Position numbers and translations under genes: made by a program
Assembly: GCA_031472005.1 (NCBI GenBank)
Contig: PZJY01000005.1
Span: 1,736,001 to 1,800,000 of the forward strand
Length of the DNA: 64,000 nucleotides
Direction of reading: 5' to 3'
Origin: Tetracladium setigerum
Lineage: Eukaryota; Ascomycota; Leotiomycetes; Helotiales
Notes under the pieces: model-generated
The model's database searches: none
Told to the model about the DNA's origin: nothing
Seen by the model: the letters and a program-made list of their open reading frames with translations, nothing else
Part shown: piece by piece, positions 48,860 to 61,164 of the stretch
How the letters are laid out: each line of letters begins with the position of its first letter
Numbering within the stretch: position 1 is the first letter of the stretch

Positions 48860-50367
48860 ATGAGGTCAATTGTCAGGAGGCAGAGATTTTCAAGTGGAGG
48901 AGAAGCTCTGGCTCTGTTCATTGGTTTGGGGAAAGCTTCCTCGAGACGGTGGGGAGCTTACTCTCAATGTCGCTACTCGTCCTCTGGTATCACCACAATC
49001 TCTCTTTACTTGACCACAATCTAAACTCACATCTCTCCAGAAACGCCCTCCCACGTCACGATAGATAGCCAAACATACCCCAAAGATGCCTGGCATAATC
49101 TCTCTTCCACAATCCTCTCTCAAACCTCACGAAAACTTCACGTCCTCCCGACCACCCTCTTGCCATCACCCGATCCATAATTGCCTCCCGATTTCCCGCC
49201 CCAACATTCGCCCACCATAATGACTTCACCCCGGCAGTTAGCACCCTCAAAAACTTCGACTCTCTAGGCTTTCCCGCCGACCACCCTGGGCGAAGCAGAA
49301 CAGACACCTACTACATCAACGAGAAAACCGTCCTACGAACACACGGAACAGCCCACCAAGCAGAAGTACTGGCGGCAAATAAGGCAGATGGATATCTAGT
49401 AACGGCAGATGTATACAGACGCGATGCGATTGATCGCTCCCACTATCCTATTTTCCATCAGATAGATGGCGCGAGGGTGTGGGATCGAAGTACGGTCCCG
49501 AACGGCGATTTAGCAGCTGCAGTATGGGCTGATTTGGAGAAATTGCCAAAACATGACATGAAAGTCGAGGATCCGAATCCCTCCTTTCACGCGGAGAGGA
49601 ATCCATTGCAAGATGAATATACAGTGGAGGAAACCGAGGCCATAGCGGCGCATCTCAAACGCTCGTTGGAGTTGATGGTAGTAGATATTTTCTCGTACGC
49701 CAAAAAAGCTGGCATAGCCTCAAATCCGGATTTCAAAGATGAGCCACTGAAGGTGCGATGGATTGAGGCTTATTTCCCTTTCACATCGCCATCTTGGGAG
49801 TTGGAAATTTTCTGGCAAGGAGACTGGCTCGAGGTGTTAGGTTGTGGAGTGGTTCGCCATCATATCTTGAAGAAAGCCGGTTGCGAAGAGCAACGTGGAT
49901 GGGCTTTTGGAATCGGTCTAGAAAGAATGGCCATGCTCCTCTTCGAAATTCCTGATATTAGACTCTTCTGGTCTCAAGACGAACGATTCCTCTCGCAATT
50001 CGCCGGTCTATCTAAAAATCTTGATAACATCAAGAGATTCACACCGTACTCGAAATATCCAGCTACAAACCAAGATATATCGTTTTGGTTGAAGTCGTCT
50101 TCTTCGGCGGCCGGAGGAGGGACGCAGGTTCATGAGAATGATGTGATGGAGATTGTGAGAGATGTGTGTGGTAATGTAGTGGAAGATGTGAAGTTGGTTG
50201 ATGAGTTTACACATGGAAAGACTGGCAGGAAGAGTTTGTGCTATAGGCTTACGTATAGGGATTTGGAAAGGACCCTAGAGAAGGCGGAGATCAATGCTTT
50301 GCATGAGAAGGTAAAAGGGGAGATGGTTAAGAGATTGGGTATTGAGTTGAGAATACAACGTGGATGA
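48860..50367 (+). CDS. MSF1: Mitochondrial phenylalanyl-tRNA synthetase (monomeric), frame broken once
   Basis: Exons 48860-48986 and 49041-50367. A short mitochondrial-type presequence (MRSIVRRQRFSSGG) precedes the catalytic domain. Class II motif regions include HHNDFTPAVSTLKNFDSLGF, YRRDAIDRSHYPIFHQIDGA and motif 3 GWAFGIGLERMAMLLFEI. A ferredoxin-fold anticodon-binding domain closes the protein (FTPYSKYPATNQDISFWL through GKTGRKSLCYRLTYRD). It charges mitochondrial tRNA-Phe. The frame breaks at the three-C run at 49147-49149: as written it reads VLPTTLLPSPDP and stops, while one extra C gives VLPDHPLAITRSI, family sequence. The corrected length is 484 and the exon phases close. A start at 48812 is an alternative. 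Confidence 0.93.
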
Positions 50368-50745
50368 TGTGTATGATATGTATGATGTGTATATTATGTA
50401 TACTTTTGTAGACCACCGACTCTTGATAAAATAATGAACGAACTATCCATGTCGCAGGGACAGATATTATCGGAAGTCCAAATTTTCAAATCGGTTCCCC
50501 TCCTTCCCACCACAAACGAATAGAAAGCAATGACTCCCTAGATATAACATGAAATGAATGTTCTGTAGATCTGATAGTAATTGGGGTTACGCAAGAAAAT
50601 GAGATAGTACTCTACGTCATTAACCACCTACGGTTATACTTCCTCTTCACGACGTCCCTCTCCCATTTCTGCCACTTTCACATTATCTCTCCCTTCCCTC
50701 ACATCCTTCACAAACTCAAACAAAATATCAATCAATCTAGCGACC
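50368..50745. other. Short intergenic region
   Basis: No feature beyond flanking promoter/terminator sequence. Confidence 0.4.
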
Positions 50746-51346
50746 ATGTCCAACAACCCCTCTTCCAAACTCATGGACACCGCTCCCGGCGGAGAAAACA
50801 CACAGTACGAAGGCGCCAAGGTGTTTATGGACCAAACCTCCTCAGGTACAAAGTCACAATCACAATTGAAGGATGAATTGGCAGAGGATAATCAATTCCG
50901 TAAGTAAGATTTCAAATGCTTCTATTTGTCCTTTTCCATACTCTGGGTAGGTATCTCTGTCAATCTCAGATGTATCTATCTCATCTCGGTCGTCTTTTAT
51001 TATTTCCCACATCCGTCTTCTACCCCGCAAAACAAAATCTCAAAAAGCAATTTCTGTGGGAGAGGTTATAGTACTGTCATTAATAAATTTGAATATGGTA
51101 GAGACTTCAAGAGATACCACTCATCAAGAAGAGAGTGAAGCAGATAAACAAATAGGAGAGACGAAACAAGCAAGAGGGAAGAAGACGACGGAAAATATTA
51201 GATTTGGCGAGGCCATTTCTGAACATGGATTTGGTGGGCAAACGGCGGGGATTGGTGGCGGTGTTGATACTGCAAAGGGAAAGAATGATAATAGTGGGAT
51301 GAGAAAGGTTATGGGTTATGGAGAGGGAAGTGGTGTTGGTGGGTAG
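50746..51346 (+). CDS. Conserved fungal small hydrophilic protein, one intron
   Basis: Exon 1 is probably 50746-50899 (MSNNPSSKLMDTAPGGENT, then QYEGAKVFMDQTSSG). Exon 2 continues to the TAG/TAA region at 51346 with a Gly-rich tail (GFGGQTAGIGGGVDTAKGKN, then GMRKVMGYGEGSGVGG). The acceptor is uncertain: several AG sites lie between 51020 and 51100, so the middle of the protein is not fixed. It is small, charged and low in hydrophobics, with no recognised domain and no transmembrane segment. Function unknown. Confidence 0.55.
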
Positions 51347-51870
51347 GTAGGTAGGTAGGTAAGTAGAGAGGTGATTTGTAGTTTGACCCTTGGCGGCAAG
51401 CAATGAAAAGGGAATGAATCTGGTGTCTTCATCTTTGTTAAGTTGTTAGGGTGAGTAAGTATCAAATTGGAAAGAAAGTCATTGAGAAATTCGAAATCTT
51501 TGTAGTGATATTAATTCAGGCGGACAGACACCTTGCTTTCATCGCCAGTCATTTCTCCTCGGCCGGATAAGAACACCAAATTGCGCCCCAGATTCCATGG
51601 TACCTAAGAATGCCCAGCTTTCTCCCTAGCTTATAACGCCATGATTTGTCCTGTCCCATTTTCATCCCCCTCCCCAGATTAATATGCTCAGGCTTGCAAC
51701 CAACCAGCTTAACGCCATAATTTCCCCCAATTTTTTTTCTCCTTCCCGTACCCTTGCCATGCGAATCTCCCCTTAAAAATATGAGAAAGAAAGAAGAAGA
51801 AAAGAATAATCAATATTACATACGGTGCAAATCCATCATGGCCAGGTGCACAAATTTGCAGGAATTGGGA
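51347..51870. other. Convergent 3' flanks
   Basis: Starts with a GGTA tandem repeat (about 51340-51362). No gene seen. Confidence 0.4.
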
Positions 51871-52929
51871 TCACATGTCCCACTCGGTGTCCAATTCCCT
51901 GCCCTGACGATCAAAACGGCTGCCCTGTGGTTTTGTCACTCGCTTCTCACGGCCAGCTGATCCGACCAGCTTGTCCATGATCTTGGTGTCGTTGTCGTTG
52001 GGATCGGAGTAACCGCACATCATCTTGGCGTAGAAGTTGCGGGTGTTGGGGATGCTCTGTTGTGTTGTTAGTGGGGAATTGGAGATGATGAATGAGAATT
52101 GGGGAGATGGAGGGTAGTGGGCAAGACATGTGACTTGTTGTAGGTAGAGAGGTATGGGGAGTACACTCGCTGTACACATTGACAGAAATAATTGGGGAAA
52201 TGAGTAACATCAATAGAATTGAGTCGAGCGACATGGAATTCGTCATGATATGGGAAAACAGTAGAAAAATAGGAGTTTCTTCAACTGGTAAAAATGGAAT
52301 CAAGAGATGAGAACTTACATCTCCTCTTTGCAGAGATTTCATCATAAGCACTTCTGGGTTGTCCAGAATAGCTGCGGCACCTTTCATCTTTAACTGTTTC
52401 TCATAATTTGTACGATACCTATTGGCCCAGTTAGTTAGATTACTTGATCTTGTTCTTCATTCAACCTTTCCAAATTTCATCCTTTCTGCCCACGTTCTCA
52501 CTTCCCCACACTTCCAAGCATGAGCGACAATTGAGGTCACACAAAGATAACAAGACGGTTTCACAGCCAAGTCGATCCCGCCCTTTACCCCCGATTTCGG
52601 ACCGAACGACATAATGATCAGTCAGACTGAATGAACAAAACTCACGCTTTGCGGTCATTAAGATCGAAATCTTCCACGCCACCATCACTATCCTCCTGCT
52701 CAGTCACAGCGTACGGATCCCTGCCCCTCGCCTGCGCATCCTGCATTGACGGGGTGAGCCGTGTGTTTGTTAACCTCTTGCTCACTTTTGATGCTGGCGA
52801 TGAGACCTTGCGTGTACTGCCAGTCTTTGACTTGGAAGTCTGGATTATCTTTACCGTCGAGGCAGACGGTCCAGAAGGAGAGGTTGCAGCACCTGAGGAG
52901 GGCGATGCTGATAGAGAGAGCGAAGACAT
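51871..52929 (-). CDS. Conserved fungal protein of unknown function
   Basis: Three exons (52646-52929, 52319-52418, 51871-52056) give 189 residues with phases consistent. The first half is Ser/Thr/Pro-rich and disordered (KSKTGSTRKVSSPASKVSKR). A charged stretch follows, EDSDGGVEDFDLNDRKA, then a short conserved-looking region (YRTNYEKQLKMKGAAAILDN, then PEVLMMKSLQRGD). The C-terminus has RNFYAKMMCGYSDPNDNDTK and GREKRVTKPQGSRFDRQGRE, ending with Trp-Asp-Met. I do not recognise the family. The intron between exons 2 and 3 is long (about 260 bases) and may hide another exon. Confidence 0.6.
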
Positions 52930-54975
52930 CTTCTTTCCGTATTGGCGTGGGAGCAAAAATTATCACCAGGGTTTGTTTATTTGCTGCTGCTAATTGGGGG
53001 GTTTTCTGCGCAGGGAAATCGTGACCTTGAGAAGAGAAGTGAATGTAGAAGAGTTTGTGGAAAAGGTGAAAAGTGGGAGCTTTTAACGATTGTAGGAAGT
53101 CTTTGCAGCCTCTGGGCGATGTTGCTTTGACGAAGGGAAGGAGATGTTGGAAAAGGAAGAAAAAGGACGAGGACGGTTGGGAGTACAGAGAGTACCAACG
53201 GGCTGTCGCACTAGGTGGGGAAAGAGAGTCTAGAGTCTACCGGGTCGGTGTCTATCGTCGGTGTCTGTCTGTCTTGGCAACGTTGGCTCCCGAGACATCG
53301 CCTCGCCAAGCCAGCCAATAGGATGCCATCCTGCTTTCTCCTATTTTGACGACGTCGATGCTGGTGCTCATCCGTCTCTCAATATCCTTCATCTCAGCCT
53401 TCCGAGGCTGATAGCGCGCAAGTGTATATATGTGCTATTGAAGTCAAAGTCCCAACTACGAATCTATGATGCTCAACTTGCTCAATCCTGCAGCTGCCAG
53501 CTGTTCTGACGGCGTGGTGGCGGCGGCCTTTGCATCTAGTTCCTTTCCTTGCTTCTTTCTTGCAAGCGCTCCGGGCGCCAGGAAGCAAGAACCCGACAAA
53601 ACAAGCAAGCCCACACGCCTTGGCTCAAAAATGGTTGGAATCCAACTTGCTTTTACTTTATATCTTGGTTTTTTTTATCTTCCCATCTTTGTTTTGTACA
53701 GTTCGCGGCTAAAATACATTCATTCCTGGTGTTTGCTTTGCATTACCAGACTCTAGCTTAACAGTAACCCAGCGGCCTGGCACTCGGGGAGTCGGGGAAG
53801 ATGCCGTCACCCAAATGCTGCGGTGCCTCTGCAAACCCTGTGCATTATGCATAATTCCTTGCTTATTCACACTTGCCTATTTTGAGAACCCATCTACTGG
53901 TAGCTGGCTCTCCAGAACGACAACGGGAACTCATCACAATTCGTTTGCTTTCCCAAGGTCAGTATTGCTATTTCAAGACATGTTCTTTGTTTTCAGATTT
54001 ACATGGCATGCAAGTTCTCTTCGTAATTTAGATTTCCGTCTCCTTTTTGCCACTTTGTTTAACAATCCGACTTTGAGCCCATGGATTTGTTGACGCTGTT
54101 CAAAAATTCTTCCTCCTTGGAAGACTCGAAGCCCACTCTCTGTCTCGGTCACTCAGTCCGACGGTATTGGTGTTTATCCGTGAAGAATCTGGTATAATTC
54201 CATCGATATTTAGTTAAGGACGCCACTTGCCAAACCATTGGATTTCCTTGCAGACATGCGAAGGGAAAACTTGAAATGGAAGTCCTGGGGGGGAGAGTAT
54301 TACCCAACACGCCTTCTTGCTCTGCAGTATTAACATTGTGAGTATGAAACCCTACTCTGCGATATGATGCTTACTAAAGAGACTCAACTCAGACTTCATT
54401 TTGCCTACGTTCAATAAGTGTCACGTGCAGGGCTTTGCACGTCACCACCACTTTCTCACGAGCCAGTTTTATGATAATCCGTCTTACATAAGATTCTTTG
54501 CAGTTCGCAAGCCTTCAGTAACCCAGTATGCAGTCCAAGGCAAACGCATTTCAAATGCAAGAACAAATCTATTCCTTCGATACATTTTACAGATGAGCAT
54601 GCCGCACATCAGAGGAGGATAATGGGTACCTACCTACCTTACCTATGTACTTAGTAACGGGAGATTCAAGATCCATTGTTAAACGGGCTAAAAAAGACCT
54701 TCAGGTTTGTTCTTTCTGTTATTCACACATGAATCGTTATTGATCCAAGACCTGTCGCAAATCTTTCTTGGTTTTATTGAATGTCAGACGGCTTAACAAA
54801 GGTACCCCACTGCCATGTGTTTACCTTTGAGATCACTGTCACAAAGGAGACAACATGCATGTCACCTTTGAGAAATCTACCTAATAAGAGAGAAAATCCC
54901 ACTGTGCGCAACCGACTAACTTCTAGTGATATCTCATGTCATCCACAATCTTTGGCACAAACCACCTCTCCAAGG
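52930..54975. other. Divergent intergenic region
   Basis: About 2 kb holding promoters for genes on both sides. ORFs here are short and mutually overlapping; none is convincing. A seven-G run occurs near 54287. Confidence 0.4.
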
Positions 54976-57112
54976 ATGGATCGTCTTCAACGACCGGCCA
55001 CCAATATGACCAACAGGCAACGTATTGTGTCTGCTGATGGCCCTGCCCAAGAGCTAATAAATCAGTTTGAAGACTTGGACATATTTCCCCAGACAAGCAG
55101 CGGCGATGAAGGCCCTCCTGTTCCACCTCCATCTCGCAGAATAGAAGTAACAGGTAAGTTTTCATCGATCTCCGTGAACAATTGACAAGCTCATTCAATC
55201 TTCGCAGATGAGGCTCCCGATTTGCCTCACGTAGAATCCCCCAACTCTTCTGGCATGCTTAGACCTCGAGAGATCGAAAACCTCATGTCAAACCCAATAC
55301 CCAATCTCGCAACCCAATACCCGCGGATTGGAATAACTCCAAGCATGCTCTATGCGCACGCGTACTCTCGTGGTGAACAGGGACAGAAGGATAACGATCC
55401 CGTCCACCAGGCCCTATATTCTGGCGAATCTCGAGAGATTTTCACTCATCGAATTCGGCTACCTCACGTCGATCGCACCAGATCCATGGAAGCGTAAGTA
55501 TAGGCGGCTCCCTATTACACGTTCCTTACTGATTACTAGATTCAATTTAGGTTCCACAAGGGTGCACAGTTCTTCTTTGATCCACTGGATGTCACCCAAG
55601 AACCCCTCGAGCATAACCTTCCACACCGAAAGCCATCCAGATCCAGCGGTCAATCCTACGACGAATTTATGGCAACCTTCAAACCCACAGTCGGGCGCCA
55701 CCACTCCAAAGGCTCCACAGTCTACAACAACTTTGGCTATCTCGCTGCCAATGGTCGTTGGGTTGATCCAGACAGCATCAGTTCCGTGAATGATTCTATC
55801 TTGATTGCCGAGAATCGCGAACGATCTCGTCAATTTACTAATAATATTCCAGTCATTCAAGAGCGACATAGAGGACCAAAGATCATGACTGCCGCAGAAC
55901 AAGATGTTTTCTACGCTGGTTATGTTAGGGAGGTAACAGATGATATTGATGGAGAGGGTGATCCAAGACAACATCGTATTTCACCTGCTGTGTTTGCGAG
56001 ATTGGCTCAGGGTGCAGTCAGGGGGATGCGTTTGAGGAAAAGGATTTGCATCCTGATGTAAGCCTACGTTATTTATGTTTGCTCCAGCATCTCGCGCTTC
56101 TTCACTCCTGCCTATCCACTTACTCACCCCAACCAGATATATGCACCTCGTCCTCAAATCTCAGCAAGACGCAAAGCTCAATATCTCCAAGCCCATTCTG
56201 GCCCAGCCGAGACGGCTTTTGACATCCGAGATGGCGCCAAATTGTCAGACATGAGAACCGACGACAGCAATCCAAGTTGCCAAGATTCGCCACGAGGTTC
56301 TCATCCCCATCCCCTTCTCTTTCTTCATTGTCTTTTCTGAAATCTTTTGAAGAAAAATCTACTGACACTTAAACAAAAAAATAGGCGTTAACCTTGCTCG
56401 AGCCCACAAACAATTCCCGTACCTCCACCCACTCGCTGCTCACAATATCCCAGCTCAAGACTACTCCACCCAAACCGGCCACTACGCCCCAATCCTCTAC
56501 CCTTCCTCCTCATCCTCATCTTCCACCCACCGTCCATTTAACCTCACCGAGGACCTAGCCATCCAAGCTCTCGGTGGTGAAGCTGCCTTCGACGACGCAA
56601 TCAAAGAAGTACAAGCCAACCAAACCTCATACGATAAGGCCAAATTCTCTCGAATCACAGCAGCAGAAACTCTTGACCAGGCGAGGAGAGAGAAGTACAT
56701 GATCGAACGCGATATCTTCTTCATGAAGAAACAGATCAAAGAGAAGAAGGAGCAGAGAGAAATCCAGCGTGCGGCGTTTGCTGAGCATAGGCGAGTTCAA
56801 AAGGAGAACGAGCGACAAGCTAGATTGAAGGAGGTGGAGGAAGCTAGAGAGGATAAGAGAAGGGAGAAGGTCGATAGACAAGTTAATCGATATGTGGATG
56901 AGCAGAGACAGCTGGCTGAGGTGAGCATTTTTCATCAAGAGAAGTTGGAGAAGGACTATAAGGGGGAGACTGAGAAGTTGAAGGGGGAGTTGAAGGGACT
57001 ACGAGGCGAGCGAGACGCGCTGTGGGGAGAGTTGATGGGTCTTGTTGGTGGTGGTAATGCTGAATTTTTGGCGGAGGAAGATGATGGGGAGGAATATGAG
57101 CTTCGCTCATGA
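54976..57112 (+). CDS. Coiled-coil protein of unknown function, frame broken once
   Basis: Five exons (54976-55153, 55208-55493, 55551-56057, 56137-56296, 56385-57112) give 619 residues once one base is restored at 56021-56025. As written that point reads GMRLRKRICILM and stops; with an extra G it reads GDAFEEKDLHPD and continues into IYAPRPQISARRKAQYLQAH. Residues about 480-600 are a long, highly charged coiled coil (KEKKEQREIQRAAFAEHRR, then RQVNRYVDEQRQLAEVSIF). The N-terminal half has an acidic LINQFEDLDIFP motif and a Pro-rich stretch. The start is uncertain: an ATG at 54781 is in frame with a longer, unlikely leader. Function not recognised; a scaffold or trafficking role is only a guess from the coiled coil. 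Confidence 0.75.
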
Positions 57113-57932
57113 TTCTTGAAGAGCTATCGATGCGGATACGACTTCAAGCGAGCCGTGTCTCTGAATTAGGGCGGTCGTAGTGAAAAGCAGATCGCTTTCA
57201 TTTCCCAAACGCAAAAGCATGTAAAATTAACAAAATTGACAAAATCCATCAGAGAAACACATCTTCGCATTCTTTGCTCTCTCTCATTTCTCTAACACGT
57301 GATGCGCTATATGCGGCCGCTTCGACCCGCGTTTGTTGCACGTCGCAAAAAGAGTTGCCTCTACTTTCCAAAGATCACTCAAACTGCTTTTTCAGAAATA
57401 AAGCTGGGAGATGTCTTGGCATTGCGAAAGCATCTCAACCACATTCCATCACGAAACACAATACAGTTTTGACACTCGAATTTTTGACACTTGATGCGCC
57501 CTCGGCCGCATATATTTACACATTTCAAGAGAGACAGTCTTTCCATTCCAAGTGGCTTTCCAAACCGCTCTTCTTCGGAAATTCTTTTTTGGAGCGTTGT
57601 TACCTGCATATATTCTTGACGTTCGTGATATTTGGCTAGTTCCGACGGCCTCCCAAGAGGCAGAATCAATTTTCATTTTCGCTTCTCTCCATTGAGCCTC
57701 GGAATATGAGTATGCGTGACCGAAATCTGCGGAGTACGTTGGCATCGACTGCATATCTGCCTGACGCGCATTTATTCCGTCTGATTGGCCCAGATGCACA
57801 AAGCCACAGCCTCAATGCAATGGACGCTTCACCCTGGAAACTTTCTTGCCATCGACAAACTTGTTCATCTCCATTTTCATTTCTCCAAGCGCTTCTGAAG
57901 ATATTTCTAGCTCATTATTTTCAACCTCAGCC
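57113..57932. other. Promoter region of the STAND-type gene
   Basis: No coding region is supported. ORFs on both strands are short. Confidence 0.4.
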
Positions 57933-60120
57933 ATGGCAGAAATTCTCGGTGTCGTTGCCAGCGGTATCGCCGTGGGAACACTCGCTGGCAAAATGGCACA
58001 CATGGCCTGGAAGCTAAAAGAATGTCGAGATCAGGTCAAGGGCGCACCAAACAATATTACTGATCTTCTGCAAGAAATCGAATGTGTCAATCTCATTCTC
58101 AGCCAGATCACCCAATCTCAGACGGTTCCGCCTGCCTTCCAAAACGATGCCGGTGTGAAACAAACTCTCGCCCTATGCGAAAAGGCCGTCGCCGAATTAT
58201 CAGGATTGTTGGATGACTTGGCAACAACAATTGAGGCTAAGAAAGGTTGGAAGAAGAAGGTTTCTGGTTCTATCAAGATCGTTTTGAAGCAAGAAGAATT
58301 GGCGCGCCTGTCTGGGAAGCTACAAACTTCCATACGACTGCTATCTCTAGCACAACAATTCCATCTCAAGTAGGTAGTCACTACGAGCTTTATCCCAGAT
58401 TTATCCTCACAGCTTTTAGATCCATGCTTCAGATTCAACCCGAAATAATCATTGCAAAATTTGTCTCCCACATGCAGCAGAATCCAGAGATTCAAAACCG
58501 TCATCATGATGTAGATTCAGACGCTACAGACGAGCCCAAAGACAAACCGTCTGATTCGCAAGAGAGCATTCCCGGGACATATTATAATTTTCGAACATCA
58601 TCTGCATCTTGGTTTTGCAGCCTGGTTGGCTCTTTCCAGCACACGAGAACTACCATACTACGCCGTGGATTGTTGACGAAAGAAATCGAGGCAAGGTATC
58701 GTCCGCCTTGGTGGATGTCTCAAGTCAATTATCATCTTCAAGCCTGCAGCCGTTTATCGGGCTGGCATATCAAGTATCAAGGATATTTACACCGCTCGAA
58801 CGACCATCCATTTCATATCGCAATAGAGCAAGGGATATTGTAACGGTTCAGAAAATGATATCCGGCAAGAAGGCTTTCATAACAGATCGTTTTGGTAAAC
58901 ATGAAAAGACAGTCCTTCATGTAGGTAATCATAGATTCGACAAAGTTGAAATACACTGATTCTGGACTGAAGATTGCCACTCGGTCAGTTAATCCGGCGG
59001 AAATGATGCGATTGCTGATTAGCGAAGGCGCAGACCCATTGACGCAGGATTCTCTGGGAAAGTAAGTCTAATGACTGATTTCATATTGTACAAATCTAGA
59101 TTCTGTGTATCTACCATTCAAAGGCCACAGGTTCACCGCATGATCTATGTGTTTATTAACTCCGCCTCGTAAAGTCCAAGCGATTTACTATATAGACTTT
59201 TTCTGAATCATGCCATGTTGGAAAATATAGCTAATATGTGTTGATGGTGCAGCCGTCCTATCGCCGATTTGATGATCACTAGATTTTGCAATCGGCGTCA
59301 CACAAGTTACACAAATGACACAACTAAGGCAGCCATTGAATGTTACAGCCTTTTACTCCGCAAAGGGGCTAGCGAATTTCTCGAGGAAGATTTGCAAAGT
59401 AATTTTCATTGTGAACCTACTGAGCTTCGTTATTTATTGGGTCAGCTCTATTTGCCATATTCAGAATTTCCTCTGGAGTACCGGATGCGGCTTGCTTCGA
59501 ATCTGACTTTTTACGGCACGCCGTTACTTCTTGATATGGTTAAAGTGGCTTTAGCATCAAATGGCAAGATCCCAAAAGAAATCGCTCTTTGGCGAGACAC
59601 ATCCAGCATGACTATGCTGCACAAACTCATGTTCTCGTTGCATTGGGGCTCCCCCCCCTGGGACGTAACTGCTCAGTCACACGACATCTTAGAAATAATA
59701 CTACTATTTATTCAAGCCGGCGCAAATTTTCACGCCCTTACTACGGCCAATCAAAGCCCTCTGTACTGCCTCATGATTTCATTCATACTTGAGTCACAGA
59801 GCGCTAGGAAATATCCGAAGTACTTAATGGTGCTACGGGAATGGCTCAAACTGTTGGAAGATCATGGCGTCAACCTTGAACAATACGGCGCTACCGAGAA
59901 AGACTTAGGCACATTCGCTCTTCTTAGCTCAGACGAGAATAACAATCGTAATGTCTTCGTTAACTACGGCCCTCGACCCTACGACTGGATCATATGGCTC
60001 AACGAACCGACAGATATGTATGCTGGTGATTTCTGGAACTCAGTTGAGAATGAGGATTTGATGTCAGACGAAGAAACGATCAATGAAGCTGCGATGCCGG
60101 GTGCGTGGGAAGATGATTAA
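57933..60120 (+). CDS. Fungal STAND-type N-terminal domain protein with ankyrin-like C-terminus, frame broken once
   Basis: Four exons (57933-58369, 58420-58920, 58973-59061, 59253-60120) give 631 residues once one base is restored. The first 145 residues (MAEILGVVASGIAVGTLAGK, then QDQ/AVAELSGLLDDLATTIE-type helices) match the helical N-terminal domain seen on fungal STAND/NLR-like proteins (Helo-like or PF17111-type). The middle is helical with PPWWMSQVNYHLQAC and NDHPFHIAIEQG. The rest has ankyrin-like turns, for example VNPAEMMRLLISEGADPLTQ and LLLRKGASEFLEED. No NACHT or NB-ARC motifs, so it would be a truncated NLR-like protein. One G must be added at 58832-58834: as written EQGIL stops, with the extra base EQGDIVTVQKMIS continues. 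Allorecognition or defence role inferred from the family only. Confidence 0.72.
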
Positions 60121-61164
60121 CAAACTTTATGCGCAACTTGCCAACTTCACGAACTATTGTCGAGGTGTGTCGATCTAGACTAGCGATGTTCACAGCAGAA
60201 GTCGGCCAAATATATTTGTTCATGTGTTTCCATTGTTATTTTACTGAAGCGGTTTGGCTTCGCTTATTTATGGTGTGTACAATGTTGTCGAATCAGGAGA
60301 TATCAAGCATTTTCATTGCGTAGCCAATGTACATATCTACGTGCGTTTGCATAATAGATATCAGAACAACCTGTGACTCATCTTTCGTGGTAGTGAAGTA
60401 ACTTTCACTATCATATTCATGGAAATAATCCGCATTAAGTTCCTCAGCAGCTCGTCCCAAGCTCCGTTAGCACAGCCCCTTAAATGCGAATACAAGAACG
60501 GAACTCAGATCAAGTGGCAAAGACGAAAAGGCGAGAACCAGAGAATCGTGAGTAAATCCTGCTCGGGCCTGCTAAAGTGATTTGCTCATACTGCCCAGAT
60601 TCCTCAGGCGAGCCGAATGAGCTGTCAGCACCTGAGCAAGAGCAGCGAACTTACACAACATGGTACCCACAGACCCAGGTTCAATTTTTAAATTATCTTT
60701 TGCTGATTTTATCTTCATCTTCAGGCGTAGGCACCCGCTGCTTCATATATTTTAAGCTATAGGGTGAGCCTAGCCGGATGTGACGAGTATCTGCCACGGT
60801 CTTGTGGTCACGTGCTCGAAAGTCTCTGATGGCCATCACAGATTCAAGCGACAGATTATCAAGATATCCATGTTAAAGTCGCAGGATATTACAGTACCTA
60901 GAATAATCTTTGGGGATAACTAGTTCCTGTCAACTCTACTTCTACTCTCACATGTAAGTCACGCAAGGTTAAGCAATAAGCAAACAGCTGAGGCTGAGGC
61001 TGAGGTGTGCGACACAGAGCGAAAGACCTGCATGTCTTCGGAGGCACTATTCTCATAGTATAGAAGAAGCACAAAATCGCAGACTCTCTTGCTTTCGCCA
61101 TTCTTAATACTGCTATCTAACTACTAAAAAAGCTCGTTCGCATGTGTGTTATCTAAGTTTGGCA
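60121..61164. other. Interval between the STAND-type and HET-domain genes
   Basis: No intact gene. The proximal region of the HET gene should be its promoter. Confidence 0.45.

Noticed and set aside
53466..53756. Plus-strand ORF of 96 codons with a hydrophobic tail
   Set aside because: No homology-like pattern and no splice or promoter support.
17536..58834. Programmed ribosomal frameshifting as the cause of the frame breaks
   Set aside because: No shared slippery heptamer or downstream structure is seen, and unrelated housekeeping genes would all need it.
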